Assembly (NCBI GenBank): GCA_039029935.1
Contig: JBCCFC010000389.1
Location: 1 to 10,385, forward strand
Source: G039029935 sp039029935
GTDB lineage: Bacteria > Chloroflexota > Anaerolineae > Caldilineales > Caldilineaceae
DNA: 10,385 nucleotides
Direction of reading: 5' to 3'
This document shows positions 5,323-10,385 of this stretch, one piece after another. How positions within the stretch are numbered: the stretch's first letter is position 1; the number at the start of each line of letters is the position of its first letter. The position numbers were made by a program, and so were the translations under genes. The notes under the pieces are model-generated. The model made no database searches, was not told the origin of the DNA, and was given only the letters and a program-made list of their open reading frames with translations.

Positions 5323-8300
5323 TCACATCTGCACAACCTCAGCGACCGCTTGCAATTGTTTATCGGTATTACTCTGTGCCGCTGCACTCCGATTGACTAT
5401 TTTATCACCATCTAGCTGTAAACTGATCATCTGGCTGATGCCGTCGTCGCTCATGGTGATGCCGTAGATCATGTCCGTGCCTTCGAGGGTGCGACGGTTG
5501 TGGGTGACGAGGATAAACTGGGTGTCGTCGCTCAAAGTTTCCAGCGTTTCGCGAAAGCGGTCGATGTTGGCCTCGTCGAGGGCAGCATCCACTTCATCAA
5601 ACACACAAAATGGTGTAGGGCTGACGCGTAGGATGGCAAAAATCAGAGCGCAGGCGGAAAGGGTGCGTTCGCCGCCGGAGAGCAGGGCCAGACTCTGGGG
5701 CCGTTTGCCAGGCGGACGGGCAACGATGTCAATGCCTGTTTGGGTCAAGTTGTTGGGGTCGGTCAGCATCAATTTGGCTGTGCCGCCGTTAAAGAGCCGT
5801 TGGAAAAAGAGGATAAATTGCTCGGCCACTGCCTTGAAGGTGCGGTCAAATTCTTTCTCCATCAACTGGTCGAGTTCATGGATGATTTTGCGCAACTCAG
5901 CAGCACCCTGTTCCAAATCCTCTGATTGGGTGATGAGAAACTCATGTCGATTTGTGGCCTCTTCATATTCGTGCAGCGCATCTGGGTTGACGCTACTAAC
6001 GCGGTTGAACTTGTTGCGTGTTCGGCGGATGTCTGCTTCTAGTGTTTCTGGAATTGTATCGGGTGTCTGGAGAGATGCAATCAGCGATTCAAGCGATAAG
6101 TTGGGGGATGAGGACTCAAGTTCTTCTGCATTTTCAAATGCGGCATCCGTTGACTGTTCAGTTGACTCGTCCTCTGGTGCGCTTGGCGGCACTGTCTCAC
6201 TGACCTCCAGCACCATCAAGCCAAAGTCGTTTTCAATGTCATGTTCCAGTTGGCTGCGTACATCCTGCGCCCGCTGTAATTGCAACTGTGCATTGTTCCA
6301 TGCCTGCTCATCACGCCGCAACAGCTTTTGCTCGGTACGTTCCTGCTCTTCCAACGTGGCCTGCTGCTTTGCCAGCGTTGTCACCTGTTCCTCCACAGGT
6401 TCAATCTCATGGCGCAACACGGCCAACTGTTGACTTAGCTGTGTCTCTTCACGGCTTTGCGCATCCACCTGCTCCTGTAGCGTAACCCGCTCTTGCCCTA
6501 GCTGCTCAACACGCGCCGTTTTATCCTCAATCTGCTGTGCCACACGTTTGGCTTCACGTTGTTGACCATCATACAAACCGCGTTGGCTGTTTAGATGGCC
6601 TTGTGCCTCTGCCGCTCCCGCCCGTAAATCGGCAATTTCCTGCAACAGTTCATCAATATGGACCTCGTTTAAGGCGGTTTCAGCATCGACCAACGCCTGT
6701 TGCGCCTCATCCAATATTGTCTCGCTTGCTGTCACCTCGGCAGATGTGGCTGCTTGCCGCTCGACCAACCCTTGAATTTCTGCTGACATCTGACCCGCTC
6801 GTGTCTGCTGCCACTGTGCAGACTGCTCTGCGCGATCCAGTTGACGGCGCGCATCCTCCACCTGTTGACGAAGTTGACGTTCTCTGTGTGCCAACGCTTT
6901 CTGCTGTTGTTGCAGGAGCGTGATTTGGCGTTGATGCTGTTCGGTTTGGGCATGAAGGTCTGTACAACGTGTCACAGCCTGCTGACGTTGCTGATTGGCC
7001 GCTTGTATTTGTGCAGGTAACTCTCGAAACTCACGTTCACGCGCCAACACCGAATCATCACGCCTGTTGCCATCACGACCGCCTGTCACCGCACCACCCG
7101 GACGCACAATCTCCCCACCAATCGTGACGACCGTTGGTCGCACACGGTTGCCACGATGGTCGAGTGCCTGTCGTGCGGCGGAGAGCGATTCCGCTACCCA
7201 GACACGCCCCAGTAGCTGATCCACCACATCTTCGACATCCTCATCGTAGTCAACCAAATCGGCGGCATTGCCAAGAATACCGCTCATCTGGGGGGCATCG
7301 ATTAGCGGCAACACATTGAGTCGGTTGAGTGGCAGAAAGGTGGCACGACCTCTCCCCGACTGTTTGAGGTAGTCAATGGCGGCACGGGCATCATCCCATG
7401 TATCAGTGACGACATTCTGAAATGCCCCGCCTAGCGCAGTCTCGATGGCCTTCTCCAGATGCGCAGGAACTGCCACCAACGAGGCCACTGTACCAATCAC
7501 ACCCTGTAGCTTGCCTTGGGTATGCGCTTGCAAGACAGTGCGTACCCCGCTGGCATAGCCTGCTCCCTCGGTGCGCAGTCGATTGAGCAGATCATAACGT
7601 GTTTGTAGCTGATCACAGATACGGTCGGCCTGCTGGCGTTGACGTTCGGCTTCGGTCAATTGTTGACGTGTTTGCGTCAGTTCGGCGTCAAGCGCATTGA
7701 GTGACGACTGTACTGTTTGACTCTCTGCTTCCCCAGTATTAAGAGCATCCTCTGCCATTTGCAATGTCATTTGTGCAGTGTTGACGGCTTCATCTGCCTC
7801 CACTTGGGTTTGAGCAATGGATGCCTGTTCTTTATACAGCCCATCCAATCGCTCCTGCAACTGCTCCTGCAAACTTTTCTTCTGTGCCAACTTATTCTGT
7901 ATCTGTGTTAGGTGATGACGGGCTTCGTCCACTGCCTTTTGTCGTTGACTACGCTCTTGTTGACGGACCGTTAAGACTTTTTGCGCCGATGCCACCGCTA
8001 CTTGGTTAGCCGCAGCAACTCTTTCCGCCTCGGTCACAACACCTTGAAGTTCTATAATGCGCTCGGCGATGGTCTGTTGTTGCAGATGCAGTGGAACCAA
8101 CTCACGCTGATTCTCCTCTTGGCGGGCAATGGTCTGGCGTAGTCGCTCCTGCACAACGGCCAAGGTGCGCCCAACCTGTTCGGCTTGACGGTGAAGCAAA
8201 CCGCTACGGCTGTGTAATTCACCAAGCGTTTCTCGCAGCGATGTTTGGACGATACGAAGGTGACCAATCTGTTCATCAAACGTCTTGATGGCCGCTTGAC

Positions 8301-9072
8301 GGACCTCGACCTCCTGTTTGAGTGCTACCTCGCTCGCACGATGTTCTGCCAAGGCCCGCAAGGCATTATGCCAGCGGTAGCCATACCACATGCTCAACAT
8401 GCTGTGCAAATCGGCTGCGACCTGCACACGCTCTTTGGCACGGTCAGCTTGTCGTTTGAGATAGCCAAGACGGGGGCTTAATTCGCTGATGATGTCCTGT
8501 ATACGGACTAGATTTTTTTCGGTAGCCTCGAGCCTTCGCAGTGTTGTTGCTCGTTTGGATTGATAGCCCGTGATGCCTGCGGCTTCCTCAAAGATGGCCC
8601 TTCGATCCTCCGCCGACAGATGCAACACTTTATCGATCAGCCCTTGCCCCACCAGCGCATAGGTCCGTTTGCCCAACCCCGTCTGTGCCAAAAGTTGGGT
8701 GATGTCTTGCAGACGGACTTTTTTGCCGTTGAGCAGATATTCGTTGCCACCATCACGATAGGCGCGGCGTGTCACCTCGATTTCAACAAAGTCAATCGGT
8801 ACTTCAGCCTGCGTATTATCCAGCGTCAGGCTGACCTGTGCCATCCCCATACGCGCCCGTTTGTCGCTACCTGCAAAGATGACATCGCTGGTCTTTTTGG
8901 AGCGCAACAGGCTAAAGCTCTGCTCGCCCAAACACCAGCGCACAGCATCCACGACATTGCTCTTACCACTGCCATTAGGACCTACAATCGCCGTGACCCC
9001 TGGATCAAAGATAAATTCGGTTTTCTTGGCAAAGGTTTTGAACCCTTGGATTACCACTCGTTTAATCAGCAT
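5323..9072 (-). CDS. smc: Chromosome segregation/condensation ATPase SMC
   Basis: This is a full-length 1249-residue SMC, the ATPase of the bacterial condensin that, with ScpA and ScpB, compacts and segregates the chromosome. The N-terminal head starts MLIKRVVIQGFKTFA and has Walker A GPNGSGKS (31-38). Coiled coils run about 170-500 and 680-1010. The hinge lies about 520-665 (GVIGTVASL, RATFLPLNRL, GGEIVRPGGAVTGG). The C-terminal head has the ABC signature LSGGERTL (about 1131-1138), Walker B CVFDEVDAALDEAN (from 1156) and the LVTHNRRT switch. An acidic, Ser/Glu-rich insert of about 60 residues (about 952-1010) sits at the second coil-head junction. An in-frame TTG at 9111 would add 13 residues, but it lies in the predicted -35 box, so the ATG at 9072 is preferred. 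No scpA, scpB, rnc or ftsY is adjacent. Confidence 0.97.
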   Translation of the reverse strand: MLIKRVVIQGFKTFAKKTEFIFDPGVTAIVGPNGSGKSNVVDAVRWCLGEQSFSLLRSKKTSDVIFAGSDKRARMGMAQVSLTLDNTQAEVPIDFVEIEVTRRAYRDGGNEYLLNGKKVRLQDITQLLAQTGLGKRTYALVGQGLIDKVLHLSAEDRRAIFEEAAGITGYQSKRATTLRRLEATEKNLVRIQDIISELSPRLGYLKRQADRAKERVQVAADLHSMLSMWYGYRWHNALRALAEHRASEVALKQEVEVRQAAIKTFDEQIGHLRIVQTSLRETLGELHSRSGLLHRQAEQVGRTLAVVQERLRQTIARQEENQRELVPLHLQQQTIAERIIELQGVVTEAERVAAANQVAVASAQKVLTVRQQERSQRQKAVDEARHHLTQIQNKLAQKKSLQEQLQERLDGLYKEQASIAQTQVEADEAVNTAQMTLQMAEDALNTGEAESQTVQSSLNALDAELTQTRQQLTEAERQRQQADRICDQLQTRYDLLNRLRTEGAGYASGVRTVLQAHTQGKLQGVIGTVASLVAVPAHLEKAIETALGGAFQNVVTDTWDDARAAIDYLKQSGRGRATFLPLNRLNVLPLIDAPQMSGILGNAADLVDYDEDVEDVVDQLLGRVWVAESLSAARQALDHRGNRVRPTVVTIGGEIVRPGGAVTGGRDGNRRDDSVLAREREFRELPAQIQAANQQRQQAVTRCTDLHAQTEQHQRQITLLQQQQKALAHRERQLRQQVEDARRQLDRAEQSAQWQQTRAGQMSAEIQGLVERQAATSAEVTASETILDEAQQALVDAETALNEVHIDELLQEIADLRAGAAEAQGHLNSQRGLYDGQQREAKRVAQQIEDKTARVEQLGQERVTLQEQVDAQSREETQLSQQLAVLRHEIEPVEEQVTTLAKQQATLEEQERTEQKLLRRDEQAWNNAQLQLQRAQDVRSQLEHDIENDFGLMVLEVSETVPPSAPEDESTEQSTDAAFENAEELESSSPNLSLESLIASLQTPDTIPETLEADIRRTRNKFNRVSSVNPDALHEYEEATNRHEFLITQSEDLEQGAAELRKIIHELDQLMEKEFDRTFKAVAEQFILFFQRLFNGGTAKLMLTDPNNLTQTGIDIVARPPGKRPQSLALLSGGERTLSACALIFAILRVSPTPFCVFDEVDAALDEANIDRFRETLETLSDDTQFILVTHNRRTLEGTDMIYGITMSDDGISQMISLQLDGDKIVNRSAAAQSNTDKQLQAVAEVVQM

Positions 9073-9082
9073 ATCGTGGGGT

Positions 9083-9111
9083 ATTGTAGTGGGGTTGGGA
9101 AGATTTGCCAA
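9083..9111 (-). promoter_or_regulatory. smc promoter with predicted leaderless start
   Basis: On the minus strand TTGGCA (9111-9106), 17 bp and TACAAT (9088-9083) each differ from consensus by one base. The expected transcription start is about 9075-9077 and the smc ATG is at 9072. There is no Shine-Dalgarno, so the message would be leaderless or nearly so. This placement also argues against the TTG start at 9111. Confidence 0.6.
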
Positions 9112-9114
9112 ATA

Positions 9115-9149
9115 GTGAATCGTGAATAGTTAACAGTGAATAGTGAAGA
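9115..9149. repeat. Five tandem 7-bp repeats upstream of smc
   Basis: The units are GTGAATC, GTGAATA, GTTAACA, GTGAATA and GTGAAGA with no gaps. They end 3 bp from the predicted smc -35 box. The array resembles the heptameric short tandem repeats known from cyanobacteria. It could act as stacked protein-binding sites, or be a repeat that varies in copy number and shifts upstream contacts of the promoter. Confidence 0.7.
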
Positions 9150-9272
9150 GTCGCAAGAACGTTTACCCCTTCCTGGCCTTCCTGAACTTCTTGTACATTT
9201 TACTGTGTGGAATTTGATAATTCGTGTCATTTTTATGATGGTAGGCGTATCTATCAATGACGACAAACTATT

Positions 9273-9295
9273 TTCCTGTGCATCTCGTACAGGAA
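9273..9295 (+). promoter_or_regulatory. Inverted repeat in the serpin upstream region
   Basis: TTCCTGT (9273-9279) and ACAGGAA (9289-9295) form 7-bp arms around 9 nt, ending 31 bp before the serpin ATG. It may be an operator or a leader hairpin. I could not identify a convincing promoter pair for the serpin gene nearby. Confidence 0.35.
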
Positions 9296-9326
9296 TACCC
9301 AACTATAGACAATAGAGGAGTTGATT

Positions 9327-10259
9327 ATGATGAAACGACAAAGGGTACATCTTGCCCTATCTGTCAGTATCAAAATTGTGGCATTATGCGCTTGTGTGCT
9401 CGTTAGCTTGATGTTTCCACACACTGGTGATTGGCAGAGGAATGTATATGCTGATTCGGGGCCAGACTTTTTTGGTGAAGGGGATACGGTCTACCTGCCC
9501 ATTGTGGACCTCAATGCAGCAGCCCGTGGCAACGATGAGGCTGGGGAAATCAGTCCCACAACTGTGTTCACTGACATCACACCACTGGCTCAACTGGTAG
9601 CAGACAACAGTGATTTTGCGATTGATCTCTATCATGAATTGATTGCCGAAGAGGGGAATTTAATCTATTCGCCCTACAGCATCTCATCTGCCTTGGCAAT
9701 GGTCTATGCGGGTGCGCGTGGTGAAACCGAGCAGCAGATGACCGAGACGATGCACTTCTCGTTGACACAAGAACTGCTGCATCCAACCTTCAAGGAACTG
9801 GACCTCTCGCTGATGGCGGCTGACCAGGAGGATGTGCGGCTCTCGATTGCCAATGCGTTGTGGAAACAGTTTGACCATGCGTTTTTGGATGACTATCTCA
9901 ATACCATTGCGGAAAATTACCGTTCCGAAGTGCAGTCTGTTGATTTTGTTGATACAGATCAGCGCGAAGCGGCACGGGAGACTATCAACACGTGGACCGA
10001 AGAAGCGACCGAAGGCAAGATTCAGGATTTGATTGGTCCTGGTGTCCTCGACGAATATACCCGCTTGGTGTTGACCAATGCTATCTATTTCAACGCCAAA
10101 TGGGAGAGCCAATTCCCCGAGTATAGCACATTCACCCGCACGTTTACGCTGCTAGATGGTTCGCAGGTCGATGTCCCCACGATGAGACGCCAGACACAGA
10201 CAGCGTATACCCAACAGGATACCTATGAACTGCTGGAACTCCCCTATAGAGAGTGTTGA
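9327..10259 (+). pseudogene. Secreted serpin (serine/cysteine protease inhibitor), truncated before the reactive-centre loop
   Basis: The readable part is 310 residues. A basic start and a hydrophobic stretch (about 8-30) act as signal peptide or anchor, followed by a linker with VYLPIV (55-60). The serpin fold then runs from about 94, with NLIYSPYSISSALAMVYAGA (111-130), INTWTEEATEGKIQDLI (220-236), LVLTNAIYFNAKW (247-259), VDVPTM (281-286) and YELLELPY (300-307). Serpins trap proteases with an exposed loop near the C-terminus of a roughly 370-400-residue domain. Here the frame ends REC-stop right after ELPY, so the loop and last strands are missing. The sequence past about 10249 looks like the end of an insertion element rather than a frameshifted serpin. 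The ATG at 9327 is chosen because GAGGAG lies 6 bp upstream; a TTG at 9321 is ignored. As it stands the product should not inhibit proteases. Confidence 0.8.
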
Positions 10260-10385
10260 AAAAGTATAAGGGAAACATTTAGAAACGAATACAATCAAAT
10301 GTGTTGTTAAAAAGCAAGAATGAGGAGTGATCTGAAAGCCAAGACACGATAGACAAGGGTTTATGGAGGGTGAGAAAAAAGGGAA
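10249..10385. mobile_element. Probable insertion-sequence end interrupting the serpin gene (partial)
   Basis: From about 10249 the sequence stops resembling serpin coding DNA in any frame and becomes AT-rich. It begins GAGAGTGTTGAAAAAG, a form similar to terminal repeats of several IS families. A related motif, GTGTTGTTAAAAAGCAAG, recurs about 50 bp further in, like a subterminal transposase-binding repeat. A possible coding start, ATG at 10363 with AAGGG upstream, opens a frame (MEGEKKG) that runs off the window and could begin a transposase. The other end, target duplication and family cannot be seen. Confidence 0.5.

Noticed and set aside
5262..5387. N-terminal extension of the PD-(D/E)XK gene into smc
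   Set aside because: It overlaps the smc 3' end and contains the gene's own consensus promoter, so it is not expected to be translated.
5471..6433. Plus-strand 320-residue open frame opposite smc
   Set aside because: It is Ser/Arg-rich low-complexity translation of the antisense strand of a clear SMC coding region. The codon bias of smc produces it.
10270..10290. Frameshifted continuation of serpin (a frame reading KYKGN resembles the family's PYKGN)
   Set aside because: That frame stops one codon after the match and nothing serpin-like follows in any frame, so chance is likelier than a simple frameshift.

Overview
The window is about 10.4 kb of bacterial chromosome, most likely from the Chloroflexota (filamentous, Caldilinea/Anaerolineae-like side). 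This is inference. The support is the protein content (a LysK-like M20 hydrolase, a PyrK-like subunit, an SMC with an acidic insert, a secreted serpin), a 'VYLPIV'-type motif after the serpin signal segment of a kind I associate with exported Chloroflexota proteins, and dense palindromic interspersed repeats. No 16S or other marker is present, so the assignment is tentative.

Layout from left to right. At 1-158 there are two and a half copies of a 47-bp element built from two inverted, mutually compensated hairpins (REPIN/BIME-like). At 209-1645 (+) lies an RDD membrane domain fused to an extracytoplasmic phosphodiester glycosidase domain. Converging on it are two minus-strand genes, a stand-alone PyrK-like flavin/2Fe-2S reductase subunit (3922 to 3023) followed by an M20 amidohydrolase of the LysK/ArgE type (2943 to 1693). 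A roughly 440-bp non-coding stretch (3923-4361) holds a long palindrome (3968-4030) and a 181-nt stretch closed by inverted repeats and flanked by imperfect direct repeats (4118-4324), which is either a structured RNA or a small non-autonomous element. A PD-(D/E)XK (Rpn-like) nuclease gene (5261 to 4362) follows, then full-length smc (9072 to 5323). Divergent from smc is a secreted serpin gene (9327-10259) that stops before its reactive-centre loop, where sequence resembling an insertion-sequence end begins.

Regulation. The nuclease gene has a perfect TTGACA-16-TATAAT promoter whose -35 lies inside a perfect 15-bp palindrome, and smc has TTGGCA-17-TACAAT. Both predict transcription starts only a few bases from the ATG, so both mRNAs look leaderless or nearly so. 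The RDD fusion, pyrK-like and serpin genes instead have ordinary Shine-Dalgarno sequences. Five tandem 7-bp units sit directly upstream of the smc -35.

The genes do not form one pathway. The window mixes housekeeping genes (smc, metabolic hydrolase and reductase) with repeat-rich intergenic DNA and one gene apparently broken by a mobile element. I found no convincing complete new multi-gene system. The best candidates for something undescribed are the REPIN-like repeats and the 181-nt structured intergenic element.
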